Positions 8,290 to 17,418 of a stretch of 64,000 nucleotides of DNA are shown one piece after another; the first letter of the stretch is position 1, and each line of letters starts with the position of its first letter. The position numbers and the translations under genes are program-made. This DNA comes from an uncultured Lachnospiraceae bacterium (GTDB taxonomy: Bacteria; Bacillota; Clostridia; Lachnospirales; Lachnospiraceae), in the NCBI GenBank assembly GCA_947305245.1, contig CAMZDG010000002.1, positions 1 through 64,000 on the forward strand, written 5' to 3'. The notes beneath the pieces were generated by a model. The model worked only from the letters and a program-made list of their open reading frames with translations. It had not been told where the DNA came from and did no database searches.

Positions 8290-9360
8290 TTGAAAGAGAG
8301 AATTTACGTTTGTCATACCTATTATCACGCCTATGTCGCGTTCCTGAAGGAATTGAATCTGCCAAAGGAGAAGAGAGGGCAGGCAACCCTGCTGCTTAGC
8401 AGCATGTCCTGTCGTTTCGAAAATCTGAAGGACAGAGTGGATGCGTCCGGGCTTTTTGAAGCATGCCTTCCTTTTGACGAAAAAAGAGATTCCGAGTATC
8501 CGCAGCTGCAAAAGTATCATAAACCCAATCAGTCTCTGGTCAAAAATCTCTTTCAGCGAATTCTGTTTACGAAGAAATTTGGAGAGCTTACGGCGAAGAC
8601 GCTCCCGGTCAACATGAAGGAATACCGGGAGATTTACGTGTTCTGTGATTCGGATCCCATCGGATTTTATCTCAATCGGTACCGGATTCCCTATCATGCC
8701 GTTGAGGATGGACTGAATTGTCTTAAGAATTATGATGCCGCGCGATATGATAATCGGGGGCATTTCGCTCTCAAGGCCTTCCTTTCCGAGCGGCTCAATC
8801 TGATCTTTATTCAAAATGGCTACGGAAAGTATTGCATTGACATGGAAGTTAATGACATCTCTGCAATTGAGCATCCCTACAGAAAATATGTGGAAAAAAG
8901 ACGGCAAGATTTGGTGGATGCCCTTTCTGATGAGGACAAAGAGATCATTTTAAGGACCTTTATCAGAAATAAAGAGGAATTGGACCAGCAGATTAATGCC
9001 GCAAAGGACCAGCAGGATAAGATCCTTCTCCTCACGGAGCCGCTCTGTGACTTGAAAACGAGGGAGCGCATATTCCGTGACTTGATCGGCAGATATGAAA
9101 AGGAAGGCATGATCATATTAAAGCCGCATCCCAGAGATGAGCTGGATTATCATCAGCTGTTTCCAAACTTAATGATCATAGATGCCACCGTGCCCATGGA
9201 GATGCTGAATTATTATCCGGGACTGCGGTTTCGGAAGGCAGTTGCCGTATTGACGGAAGTGACTGGAATTCATTTCGCCGAGGAAGTGATCCGACTTGGA
9301 AGCGATTTTATGGATGCTTATGAGGATCCGAAGATCCATCGACAGAATGAAATGATCTAG
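8290..9360 (+). CDS. Sialyltransferase-like glycosyltransferase (GT52/polysialyltransferase type)
   Basis: A 356-residue protein read as a glycosyltransferase acting on CMP-activated nonulosonic acids. The two short motifs shared by bacterial sialyltransferases of this group are present: an acidic-acidic-Gly motif (Glu139-Asp140-Gly141) and an HP motif (KPHPRDE, His280-Pro281). A Thr-rich end (VLTEVTGIHF) fits the C-terminal nucleotide-binding part. Flanking pseG and the CMP-sugar synthetase gene support transfer of pseudaminic acid or a relative to a surface glycan or protein. TTG start, chosen by AGGGAGAGG at 8276-8284. It must rely on readthrough of the tRNA terminator or on an unseen promoter. 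The family call is moderate and the acceptor is unknown. Confidence 0.68.
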   Translation: MKERIYVCHTYYHAYVAFLKELNLPKEKRGQATLLLSSMSCRFENLKDRVDASGLFEACLPFDEKRDSEYPQLQKYHKPNQSLVKNLFQRILFTKKFGELTAKTLPVNMKEYREIYVFCDSDPIGFYLNRYRIPYHAVEDGLNCLKNYDAARYDNRGHFALKAFLSERLNLIFIQNGYGKYCIDMEVNDISAIEHPYRKYVEKRRQDLVDALSDEDKEIILRTFIRNKEELDQQINAAKDQQDKILLLTEPLCDLKTRERIFRDLIGRYEKEGMIILKPHPRDELDYHQLFPNLMIIDATVPMEMLNYYPGLRFRKAVAVLTEVTGIHFAEEVIRLGSDFMDAYEDPKIHRQNEMI

Positions 9361-9385
9361 ATTCCTTCGGAAAGGAAAAAATTGT

Positions 9386-10084
9386 ATGAAGACGATAGCG
9401 ATCATCACCGCAAGAGGCGGAAGCAAGAGAATTCCCGGGAAAAATATCAAGCCTTTTTTGGGAAAGCCGATCCTGGCATATTCCATCGAAGCGGCGTTTC
9501 AGAGCGGCGTATTCGACGAAGTCATGGTTTCCACAGATGATGAAGAGATTGCAAGGATTGCAAGGCAATACGGAGCAAAGGTTCCATTTCTTCGTAGTGA
9601 TGCTACCTCCGGTGATTTTGCGACCACCAATGACGTTTTGGAAGAAGTCCTTGGGGAATATGAAAAGTGCGGGGCTAGCTATGATCTGGCATGTTGTTTA
9701 TATCCCACGGCCCCGTTTGTAACCGCGGAAAAGCTCAAAAAAGCCATGGAGGCCCTCAAAGCCTCGGACTGTGACGCGTTGGTTCCGGTCGTACCGTTTT
9801 CCTTTCCTCCGAAGAGAGGCTTTACCATCCGGGACGGAAAGCTTGTTTATGAATATCCGGAATATGCAAGCGTTCGGTCTCAGGACATTCCGACCAGCTA
9901 TCATGACGCGGGGCAGTTTTATTTCTTTTGGGTATCCAACATGAAGGAAAATGGCGGATTTCTTAAGGGGAAGCTTTTGCCCTTTGTGCTTTCGGAAATG
10001 GAAGTGCAAGACATTGACAATCAGACGGACTGGGAGCTTGCAGAGTGTAAATATCAGCTGCTTCATAAGAAGTCTACTCAGTAA
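9386..10084 (+). CDS. pseF: CMP-nonulosonic acid synthetase, PseF type
   Basis: A 232-residue cytidylyltransferase that activates the nine-carbon sugar with CTP. The N-terminal nucleotide-binding signature ITARGGSKRIPGKN is clear, followed by STDDEEIARIA, YPTAPFV and the metal-binding end DIDNQTDW. Among relatives (NeuA, PseF, LegF) the length and the neighbouring pseG make PseF the best choice, though the exact sugar is inferred. Start ATG 9386 after GGAAAGGAA. It is the last gene of the cluster; argH follows with its own promoter. The first two pathway genes (pseB, pseC) are not in this window. Confidence 0.82.
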   Translation: MKTIAIITARGGSKRIPGKNIKPFLGKPILAYSIEAAFQSGVFDEVMVSTDDEEIARIARQYGAKVPFLRSDATSGDFATTNDVLEEVLGEYEKCGASYDLACCLYPTAPFVTAEKLKKAMEALKASDCDALVPVVPFSFPPKRGFTIRDGKLVYEYPEYASVRSQDIPTSYHDAGQFYFFWVSNMKENGGFLKGKLLPFVLSEMEVQDIDNQTDWELAECKYQLLHKKSTQ

Positions 10085-10127
10085 CTGCTGCAAGAAACAG
10101 ATTTGTAATTTACTTTTAGGGTTTTTG

Positions 10128-10156
10128 TTGCAAGTCTGAAAAAGAAGTGTTAAAAT
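10128..10156 (+). promoter_or_regulatory. Promoter of argH
   Basis: TTGCAA at 10128-10133, a 17-base spacer, TAAAAT at 10151-10156. It is followed by a ribosome binding site (CAGGAG) ahead of ATG 10185. Confidence 0.75.
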
Positions 10157-10184
10157 ATTATTCAAAAAAAATCAGGAGTTTGTT

Positions 10185-11579
10185 ATGGCACAATTATGGG
10201 GCGGACGCTTTACAAAAGAAACCGATCAAATGGTATATGATTTTAATGCGTCCATCAACTTCGACAAAAGATTATTACGTCAGGACGTGCAGGGCAGTCT
10301 TGCGCACGTAAGGATGCTTGCTAAGCAGGGGATCCTGACTGCCGAGGAGAGGGACGCCATCATTGACGGCCTTCAGGGGATCCTGCGCGACGTGGAGGAA
10401 GGAGAGCTTACGATCGATCCTTCCTATGAAGACGTGCACAGCTTCGTGGAAGCCAACTTGATCGACCGGATCGGAGACGCCGGGAAGAAGCTTCATACCG
10501 GAAGAAGCCGCAATGATCAGGTGGCGCTTGACATGAGGCTTTACGTAAGACAGAAGGTCATGGACGTGGATGCGCTGCTTCGCGGCTTGTTACAGACGAT
10601 CCTAACCACCATGGAAGAGAATATTGAGACTTATATGCCCGGGTTCACGCATCTTCAGAAGGCACAGCCCGTGACGCTGGCACATCATTATGGTGCTTAT
10701 TTTGAGATGTTCAAGCGTGACAGGCAGAGGATGAAGGATATTCTGGTCCGCATGAATTATTGCCCCCTTGGCGCAGGCGCGCTTGCCGGCACGACATATC
10801 CTTTGGACCGTGATTACGTCGCAGGGCTCCTTTCCTTTGACGGGCCGACCTTGAACAGCATGGATTCCGTATCGGACCGCGATTATCTGATCGAGTTTCT
10901 CTCGGCACTTTCTGTGATCATGATGCATTTGAGCCGCTTTAGCGAGGAGATCATCATCTGGAATTCGAATGAATATCAGTTTGTTGAGATCGATGATGCG
11001 TATTCCACGGGAAGCAGCATTATGCCGCAAAAAAAGAACCCTGACATAGCAGAGCTGGTGCGCGGCAAGACCGGAAGAGTTTACGGCGCACTGATGAGCC
11101 TTCTTACGACCATGAAGGGCATTCCGCTGGCTTATAATAAGGACATGCAGGAAGATAAGGAGATGGCATTCGATGCCATGGACACTGTAACAAACTGCCT
11201 GATGCTCTTTACCGGAATGCTTGCCACCATGAAATTCCGTAAAGATCGTATGGCAGTCAGTGCCATGAAGGGCTTCACCAATGCGACGGATCTGGCTGAT
11301 TATCTTGTGACAAAGCAGGTGCCGTTCCGTGATGCTCACGGGATCGTCGGAAGAGTGGTCCTTGCTTGCATCGACAAGGGTATTTCCATCGAAGAGATGG
11401 AGCTTTCAGAGCTAAAACAGTTTTGTGACCGCTTTGAGGCGGACGTCTATGATGCAATCTCGCTGAAGACCTGCGTGGAGAAGAGAGTCACTACGGGGGC
11501 TCCGGGCCCTGTAGCCATGAAGGCGCAGATCGAAGCCGGTAAGGCATACCTGGAGTCGGAGCCGGAATTAAGTTTGTAA
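10185..11579 (+). CDS. argH: Argininosuccinate lyase
   Basis: Splits argininosuccinate into arginine and fumarate, the last step of arginine synthesis. The 464-residue length is standard. Family marks: LWGGRF at the N-terminus, HTGRSRNDQV (about 104-113), HLQKAQPVTLAHH and the mobile loop signature GSSIMPQKKNPD (276-287) with its catalytic serine. No argG or other arg gene lies nearby, so argH stands alone behind its own promoter. asd follows after a short gap. Confidence 0.97.
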   Translation: MAQLWGGRFTKETDQMVYDFNASINFDKRLLRQDVQGSLAHVRMLAKQGILTAEERDAIIDGLQGILRDVEEGELTIDPSYEDVHSFVEANLIDRIGDAGKKLHTGRSRNDQVALDMRLYVRQKVMDVDALLRGLLQTILTTMEENIETYMPGFTHLQKAQPVTLAHHYGAYFEMFKRDRQRMKDILVRMNYCPLGAGALAGTTYPLDRDYVAGLLSFDGPTLNSMDSVSDRDYLIEFLSALSVIMMHLSRFSEEIIIWNSNEYQFVEIDDAYSTGSSIMPQKKNPDIAELVRGKTGRVYGALMSLLTTMKGIPLAYNKDMQEDKEMAFDAMDTVTNCLMLFTGMLATMKFRKDRMAVSAMKGFTNATDLADYLVTKQVPFRDAHGIVGRVVLACIDKGISIEEMELSELKQFCDRFEADVYDAISLKTCVEKRVTTGAPGPVAMKAQIEAGKAYLESEPELSL

Positions 11580-11620
11580 GCAAAAGTATCATAAGATAGA
11601 AGAATGTGAGGAGAAGAAAG

Positions 11621-12706
11621 ATGAGTGAGAAGTTTAAAGTTGGCGTATTAGGTGCTACGGGAATGGTTGGGCAGAGATTTATCTCGCTGCTTGAGAGCCA
11701 TCCGTGGTTTGAAGTGGTTGTTGTGGCTGCAAGCCCTCGTTCCGCAGGAAAGACCTATGCAGAGGCAGTTGGCGATCGTTGGAAGATGGATACGCCCATT
11801 CCGGAAGCAGTGAAGGATCTTGTCGTATTAAACGTGGATGAAGTGGAGAAGGTTGCTTCTCAGGTAGATTTCGTATTCAGTGCATATGAAGGCACCAAGG
11901 AAGCCATTCAGAAGGCTGAGGAAGCTTATGCAAAGACGGAGACGCCCGTTGTCTCCAATAACAGCGCCCATCGTTGGACGCCCGACGTTCCCATGATGGT
12001 TCCTGAGATCAATCCGGAGCATGCGGCCGTGATCGAATATCAAAAGAAGCGTCTTGGCACGAAGAGAGGCTTCATCGCAGTAAAGCCCAATTGCTCCATC
12101 CAGAGCTATGCGCCCGTTCTTACGGCATGGAAGGAGTTTGAGCCTTATGAGGTTGTCGCAACGACCTATCAGGCGATTTCCGGTGCAGGCAAGAACTTTA
12201 AGGAATGGCCCGAGATGATCGAGAACATCATTCCTTACATCGGCGGCGAAGAGGAGAAGAGTGAGAAAGAGCCCTTAAGGCTTTGGGGTGAGATCAAGGA
12301 TGGCGCGATCGTTCCCGCGACGAGCCCCGTGATCACCTGCCAGTGTATCCGCGTGCCCGTTCTGTATGGCCATACGGCTGCAGTGTTTGTAAAGTTTAAG
12401 AAGAAACCCACCAAGGAGCAGCTCATCGAGAAGCTCAGAAGCTTTTCCGGCGTCCCGCAGGAGCTTGCACTTCCCAGTGCTCCCAAGCAGTTCATCCAGT
12501 ATCTTGAGGAGGACAACAGACCTCAGGTGAACCTCGACGTAAACTATGAGAATGGCATGGGCGTGAGCATCGGCAGACTTCGCGAGGATACGGTATATGA
12601 TTATAAGTTCGTAGGACTTTCTCATAATACGATCCGCGGCGCTGCAGGCGGCGCAGTGCTTTGCGCAGAGCTTTTGAAGGCACAGGGTTATATCACCAAG
12701 AAATAA
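11621..12706 (+). CDS. asd: Aspartate-semialdehyde dehydrogenase
   Basis: Reduces aspartyl phosphate to the semialdehyde, the branch point to lysine, threonine and methionine. The start is ATG 11621 (GAGGAGAA at 11608-11615), giving 361 residues; an in-frame GTG at 11606 lacks a site. The nucleotide-binding motif GVLGATGMVGQR opens the protein, and the catalytic cysteine is Cys158 in KPNCSIQSY. The length and sequence are of the archaeal/fungal-type branch of the family rather than the short E. coli type. The next gene begins 25 bases downstream. Confidence 0.95.
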   Translation: MSEKFKVGVLGATGMVGQRFISLLESHPWFEVVVVAASPRSAGKTYAEAVGDRWKMDTPIPEAVKDLVVLNVDEVEKVASQVDFVFSAYEGTKEAIQKAEEAYAKTETPVVSNNSAHRWTPDVPMMVPEINPEHAAVIEYQKKRLGTKRGFIAVKPNCSIQSYAPVLTAWKEFEPYEVVATTYQAISGAGKNFKEWPEMIENIIPYIGGEEEKSEKEPLRLWGEIKDGAIVPATSPVITCQCIRVPVLYGHTAAVFVKFKKKPTKEQLIEKLRSFSGVPQELALPSAPKQFIQYLEEDNRPQVNLDVNYENGMGVSIGRLREDTVYDYKFVGLSHNTIRGAAGGAVLCAELLKAQGYITKK

Positions 12707-12731
12707 GGTATTCCACTTAAGAGGTGATTTC

Positions 12732-14447
12732 ATGAACGAAACTGGGTACCAGATCGATCTCTTAAAGGCTATGAACCAGAATTTGAACGCAAGAGACAGG
12801 ATGTATCGCATGATCTGCGAGATGACCGGCGGTGCATTCCTGTACATTGATGCGTCCAAAAATGAGATCATGACGATTGGGGACCTGGCTTCGTTTTTTG
12901 ATTTTGAGATCCGTACCATGCGCGAGCTGGAGCGGATTTATGAAGTGGTGGACGAGCCTTATCTGATGCCCCTTCGGGAACTGATCCATTTGGACAAGTC
13001 GCACAAGGAGAAGGACTGCCTGGAATGTCGCACGAGGAAGGGTGACCGCTGGCTTCAATTTCAGGCCTGTGCGAGCTATGACGCACAGAGGCATGTTTCC
13101 TGTAAGGTCATCGGGATCTTTGACGTGACGAGGCTCAAGCTCCAGTCGGAAGAGCTGAATTATTATTCCTTCTACGACGTCAGCACGGGATTATATAATC
13201 GGAATTATTTCATTCGCCTGCTCGGTGATATGGTCAAAAAGGCTAAGAGTGAGCAGGAGATCGTCAGCGTCATGATGATCGACATTGATGATTTCCATAA
13301 GGTGAATGACGGCCTTGGATTGGTCTATGGCGACGAACTGATCAAGCAGTTTGGATCGTTCTTAAAGGAGCTGAGCAGTGAGAACGTCATTGCCTGTCAT
13401 TTGAACAGTGATATCTATTGTCTTGGCATTTACGCGCCAAAGGGCGCTTCCTCCGTTGACGCCATTCATCAGACGATCACGGACCGCGTCTCGAGACCGT
13501 TTGTCCTCGGCAACGCACAGTGCGTGACCATCAGCGTGACCATAGGCGTTGCACAGTTCCCGGAAGCGGCAAAGTCCGCACTGGATCTGATCAACTGCGC
13601 CGAGATCGTCACCTTAAAGGGAAAATCCATCGGCCGGGATTCCTTCACTTATTTTGACAAGCCGATCCTGAAGGAATTCAAGCTCGGTCTGGAGATGGAA
13701 TCTAAGCTGAAAGAGGCCCTGCAGATGCATGGCTTTGAATTATATTATCAGCCGCAGTATTATTGCGGCAACAAGAAGCTTCGCGGCATGGAGGCACTGA
13801 TCCGTTTCCGAGACAGAAAAGAAGCCGAGATCAGTCCCAGCATCTTTATCCCCATTGCTGAAAAGAACGGAGATATCATCCCCATTGGTAATTGGGTGAT
13901 GGAGGAAGCCATTCGTCAGTATGGCGTTTGGCAGACCTTGTTCGGCGTTCATTTCATTCTTTCCATCAATATTTCCGCAAGTCAGCTCACGCAGAATGAC
14001 TTTGTGGAAAAGCTGTTCGGGCTTTTGAAGCAATATCAGGTGAATCCCTATTTCCTTGAGCTGGAGATGACGGAGAGCATTCTCATTGAAGATTTTGATC
14101 TGATCTGTGATAAGATGCGGCGTCTGCAGGAAAAGGGCGTCCGGATTTCTTTAGATGACTTTGGAACGGGATTTTCGTCCCTGAGTTATCTGAAAAAGCT
14201 TCCCATCAATACGCTCAAGATCGATAAAACCTTTATCGATACGGTTCTTACGGATTCCGCAACCCGCATCATCACGGAATCCATCATTGGCATGGTGAAA
14301 TCTCTTGGATTTGAATCCGTGGCAGAGGGAGTGGAACAGGAGCAGCAATATAAGTATCTGCATGCCATTGGCTGTGACGTGATCCAAGGGTTCTTATTCG
14401 GAAAGCCCATGTCCGTTGCGGAAGTGGAAAAACTGATCAGAAATTAG
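12732..14447 (+). CDS. Cyclic-di-GMP phosphodiesterase: PAS-like, degenerate GGDEF, EAL
   Basis: A 571-residue soluble signalling protein with no membrane segment. Residues about 20-140 look like a PAS-type sensor, 150-305 are a GGDEF domain, 320-571 an EAL domain. The GGDEF site is replaced by NSDIY (225-229), so cyclase activity is not expected. The EAL site is complete: E354 in EALIRF, the LEMTES segment (444-449), DDFGTG (475-480), K496 in LKID and E532 in AEGVE. It most likely hydrolyses c-di-GMP, perhaps with GTP sensing by the dead GGDEF domain. ATG 12732 follows AGAGGTGAT. topB follows closely. Confidence 0.93.
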   Translation: MNETGYQIDLLKAMNQNLNARDRMYRMICEMTGGAFLYIDASKNEIMTIGDLASFFDFEIRTMRELERIYEVVDEPYLMPLRELIHLDKSHKEKDCLECRTRKGDRWLQFQACASYDAQRHVSCKVIGIFDVTRLKLQSEELNYYSFYDVSTGLYNRNYFIRLLGDMVKKAKSEQEIVSVMMIDIDDFHKVNDGLGLVYGDELIKQFGSFLKELSSENVIACHLNSDIYCLGIYAPKGASSVDAIHQTITDRVSRPFVLGNAQCVTISVTIGVAQFPEAAKSALDLINCAEIVTLKGKSIGRDSFTYFDKPILKEFKLGLEMESKLKEALQMHGFELYYQPQYYCGNKKLRGMEALIRFRDRKEAEISPSIFIPIAEKNGDIIPIGNWVMEEAIRQYGVWQTLFGVHFILSINISASQLTQNDFVEKLFGLLKQYQVNPYFLELEMTESILIEDFDLICDKMRRLQEKGVRISLDDFGTGFSSLSYLKKLPINTLKIDKTFIDTVLTDSATRIITESIIGMVKSLGFESVAEGVEQEQQYKYLHAIGCDVIQGFLFGKPMSVAEVEKLIRN

Positions 14448-14463
14448 ACAACGAGGTAAGCAT

Positions 14464-16539
14464 TTGGGCAAGAATTTATATATCGCAGAAAAACCGAGCG
14501 TGGCAAGGGAGTTTGCCAATGCGCTGAAGGAAACCATGCGTAATCATGACGGTTACGTGGAGGGCGAAAAATCCGTGATCACTTGGTGCGTGGGACATCT
14601 TGTGACCATGAGTTATCCTGAGGCCTATGATGAAAAGTTAAAGCGTTGGAGCTTTGACACGATCCCCTTTTTGCCCGCAGAGTTTAAATATGAGGTCATT
14701 GCCAGCTCTGCAAAGCAATTCGGAGTGGTCAGTGGCCTTTTAAAGCGTCCTGACGTGGATACGATTTATGTCTGCACGGACTCCGGACGAGAGGGAGAAT
14801 ACATCTATCGTCTTGTGGAACAGATGTCCGGCGTCAAGGGGAAGGAAAGACGGCGCGTCTGGATCGACTCGCAGACGGAGGAAGAAATCCTTCGCGGCAT
14901 TCGTGAGGCAAAGGATTTGTCCGAATATGACAATTTAAGTAATGCTGCGTATCTGCGTGCCAAGGAAGATTATCTCATGGGGATCAATTTCTCCAGAGTG
15001 TTAACCTTAAAGTATGGGAAGAATGTTAAGGATTACTTAAAGCGCGACAAGGCCGTGATCAGTGTTGGACGCGTGATGACCTGCGTGCTCGGCATGGTAG
15101 TCAACAGGGAGCGTGAGATCCGAAGCTTTGTCAAGACGCCATTTTATCGCGTGATCGGCAATTTCCTCGTGGAGGGGAAGGCTTTCCCAGGTGAATGGAA
15201 GGCAGTTGAGGGCTCTCCTTATTATCTCTCTCCGAAGCTTTATAAAGAGAATGGATTCAAGGAAGAAAAGAGCGCGAAGGAACTGATCGCGCATCTGGAG
15301 GAGGAGCCTGCTTACCCGATCCTTCTCGAATCCATTGAGAAAAAGAAAGAAAACCGGAATGCACCGCTCCTTTATAATCTGGCTGAGCTGCAAAATGATT
15401 GTTCCAAGTATTTCAAGATCAGTCCGGATCAGACGCTTCAGATCGTTCAGGAGCTCTATGAAAAGAAGATGGTGACCTATCCCCGTACGGATGCCAGAGT
15501 GCTCTCCACCGCAGTGGCCAAAGAGATCTATAAGAATATTGGCGGATTAAAGGGCTATGGTCTTGTGTCGGCTTATGCGAACGAGATCCTGCAAAGCGGA
15601 AGCTATCAGGGGATCGCAAAGACCAGATACGTCAATGACAAGCAGATCACGGATCACTATGCCATTATCCCGACGGGCCAGGGCCTTGGAAACCTAAATT
15701 CCCTTTCGCCCTTGAGCGCCAAGGTCTATGAGGTTATTGTACGAAGGTTCCTCAGTATTTTCTATCCTCCGGCGGTCTATCAAAAGTTTGCGCTGACCAT
15801 CAAGGTCAAGGAGGAAAGGTTCTTTTCTAATTTCAAGGTGCTTGTCGAGGAAGGGTTCCTGAAGGTTTCCGCCTTTTCGTTTAAGAAGGATGCAACCGCC
15901 CAAGCGGAAGCTTCGAAAACACCCGAAAATTTAGATAAAGATGCGGAAAAGGATTCCGATAAGGACGGCGAAGGCGAGCAGGAACTGAAATGCGACGAGG
16001 ACTTCATGAAGCTGCTCCTCAACCTGAAGAAGGGAGCGGAGCTTGGCGTAAAATCCTATGAGATCAAGGAAGGCGAGACCAAGCCACCGAAGAGGTATAC
16101 CTCCGGAAGCATCATCCTTACCATGGAGAATGCCGGTCAGTTCATCGAGGATGAAGAGCTTCGCGCGCAGATCAAGGGAAGCGGGATCGGAACCAGCGCT
16201 ACCCGCGCGGAGATCCTGAAAAAGCTGGTAAACATTGAATATTTACAGTTAAATAAAAAGACCCAGGTGCTTACGCCGACGCTGATGGGAGAGATGGTAT
16301 ATGACGTGGTGGAGGGATCCATCAAGCCGCTTCTCGAACCGAAGCTGACGGCGAGCTGGGAAAAGGGGCTTACCATGGTGGCTGATGGGAACATTTCCTC
16401 CGAGGAATACATGGGGAAGCTTTCGGATTTCGTGTCTCGAAGGACCAATATCGTGAAGCAACTCAACAATCAAGGGCTCCTTTGGCAGAAATTCAGCGCG
16501 GCGGAGCAATTCTATAAGAAGAGTAAGGCAAAATCATGA
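14464..16539 (+). CDS. topB: DNA topoisomerase III (type IA)
   Basis: Relaxes and decatenates DNA by single-strand passage. 691 residues: Toprim domain (about 1-150, with AEKPSVA and CTDSGREGEYIYRL), then the toroidal core with active-site Tyr339 in MVTYPRTDAR. A charged low-complexity stretch (about 475-515, rich in D, E and K) interrupts the core and differs from typical TopB. No C-terminal zinc fingers are present. The TTG start is chosen because GAGGTAA precedes it at 14453-14459 and the family N-terminus begins there. It closes a run of genes from asd. Confidence 0.93.
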   Translation: MGKNLYIAEKPSVAREFANALKETMRNHDGYVEGEKSVITWCVGHLVTMSYPEAYDEKLKRWSFDTIPFLPAEFKYEVIASSAKQFGVVSGLLKRPDVDTIYVCTDSGREGEYIYRLVEQMSGVKGKERRRVWIDSQTEEEILRGIREAKDLSEYDNLSNAAYLRAKEDYLMGINFSRVLTLKYGKNVKDYLKRDKAVISVGRVMTCVLGMVVNREREIRSFVKTPFYRVIGNFLVEGKAFPGEWKAVEGSPYYLSPKLYKENGFKEEKSAKELIAHLEEEPAYPILLESIEKKKENRNAPLLYNLAELQNDCSKYFKISPDQTLQIVQELYEKKMVTYPRTDARVLSTAVAKEIYKNIGGLKGYGLVSAYANEILQSGSYQGIAKTRYVNDKQITDHYAIIPTGQGLGNLNSLSPLSAKVYEVIVRRFLSIFYPPAVYQKFALTIKVKEERFFSNFKVLVEEGFLKVSAFSFKKDATAQAEASKTPENLDKDAEKDSDKDGEGEQELKCDEDFMKLLLNLKKGAELGVKSYEIKEGETKPPKRYTSGSIILTMENAGQFIEDEELRAQIKGSGIGTSATRAEILKKLVNIEYLQLNKKTQVLTPTLMGEMVYDVVEGSIKPLLEPKLTASWEKGLTMVADGNISSEEYMGKLSDFVSRRTNIVKQLNNQGLLWQKFSAAEQFYKKSKAKS

Positions 16540-16694
16540 AAAAACGCTGGAAAAAGATAGCGAATTCATGGAGTTTATGCTTGTTTTTTTCATCGAAACG
16601 TGAGAAAATAGCTAGGATAATGATACTTTTTTGACAAAGTTGAAAGTAATAAAACGGTATCATGAAAGAGAGAAAAATCGAAAGGAGATTTCAC

Positions 16695-17399
16695 ATGATT
16701 TACTCAAAGGAAGTTGAAGAAATGTGTCCCGTGGCACAGGGCGTACATCACGGCTGCGCTCCCATCCCTGAAGAAGCAAAGTGGGTGCAGGCAAAGAGAG
16801 TGGAAGACATCTCTGGTTTTACCCATGGCGTAGGCTGGTGCGCACCTCAGCAGGGTGCCTGCAAGCTGTCCCTGAACGTGAAGCAGGGTATCATCCAGGA
16901 GGCTCTGGTAGAGACCATCGGATGCTCCGGCATGACCCATTCCGCTGCTATGGCAGCTGAGATCCTCCCCGGCCTGACCGTTATGGAGGCTCTGAATACG
17001 GACCTTGTTTGTGACGCGATCAACACTGCAATGAGAGAGCTCTTCCTGCAGATCGTTTACGGCAGAAGCCAGAGCGCTTTCTCCGAGGAAGGTCTGCCTG
17101 TTGGCGCTGGACTTGAGGACCTTGGTAAGGGTCTTAGAAGCCAGGTTGGTACCATGTATGGTACGCTTGCAAAGGGACCTCGTTATCTCGAGATGGCAGA
17201 GGGTTACGTTACCGGCATTGCACTGGATGCAGACAACCAGATCATTGGATATAAGTTTGTAAGCCTTGGAAAGATGACCGACTTCATCAAGAAGGGTGAC
17301 GATCCCAACACCGCATACGAGAAGGCATGTGGTCAGTATGGCCGCGTTGCTGACGCCGTAAAGATCATCGATCCCAGAACCGACAAAGAAGTGAAATAA
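16695..17399 (+). CDS. IscU/NifU-like protein paired with GGGtGRT protein
   Basis: A 234-residue protein of the kind often labelled iron-sulfur assembly scaffold. Residues about 52-100 resemble the IscU/NifU core: a GACKLSL strand, IGCSGMTHSAAMAAE around Cys77 (which lines up with IscU Cys63) and LTVMEAL. The first IscU cysteine is not in its usual place; Cys49 and Cys56 are near it. Cysteines are at 11, 21, 49, 56, 77, 106 and 212. No cysteine desulfurase gene is nearby, so the scaffold role is unproven. Codons are those of highly expressed genes (ACC, AAG, GGT). ATG 16695 follows AAAGGAGATT. The GGGtGRT gene follows after 19 bases. Confidence 0.8.
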   Translation: MIYSKEVEEMCPVAQGVHHGCAPIPEEAKWVQAKRVEDISGFTHGVGWCAPQQGACKLSLNVKQGIIQEALVETIGCSGMTHSAAMAAEILPGLTVMEALNTDLVCDAINTAMRELFLQIVYGRSQSAFSEEGLPVGAGLEDLGKGLRSQVGTMYGTLAKGPRYLEMAEGYVTGIALDADNQIIGYKFVSLGKMTDFIKKGDDPNTAYEKACGQYGRVADAVKIIDPRTDKEVK

Positions 17400-17418
17400 G
17401 GAAGAGGAGGCAAATACA

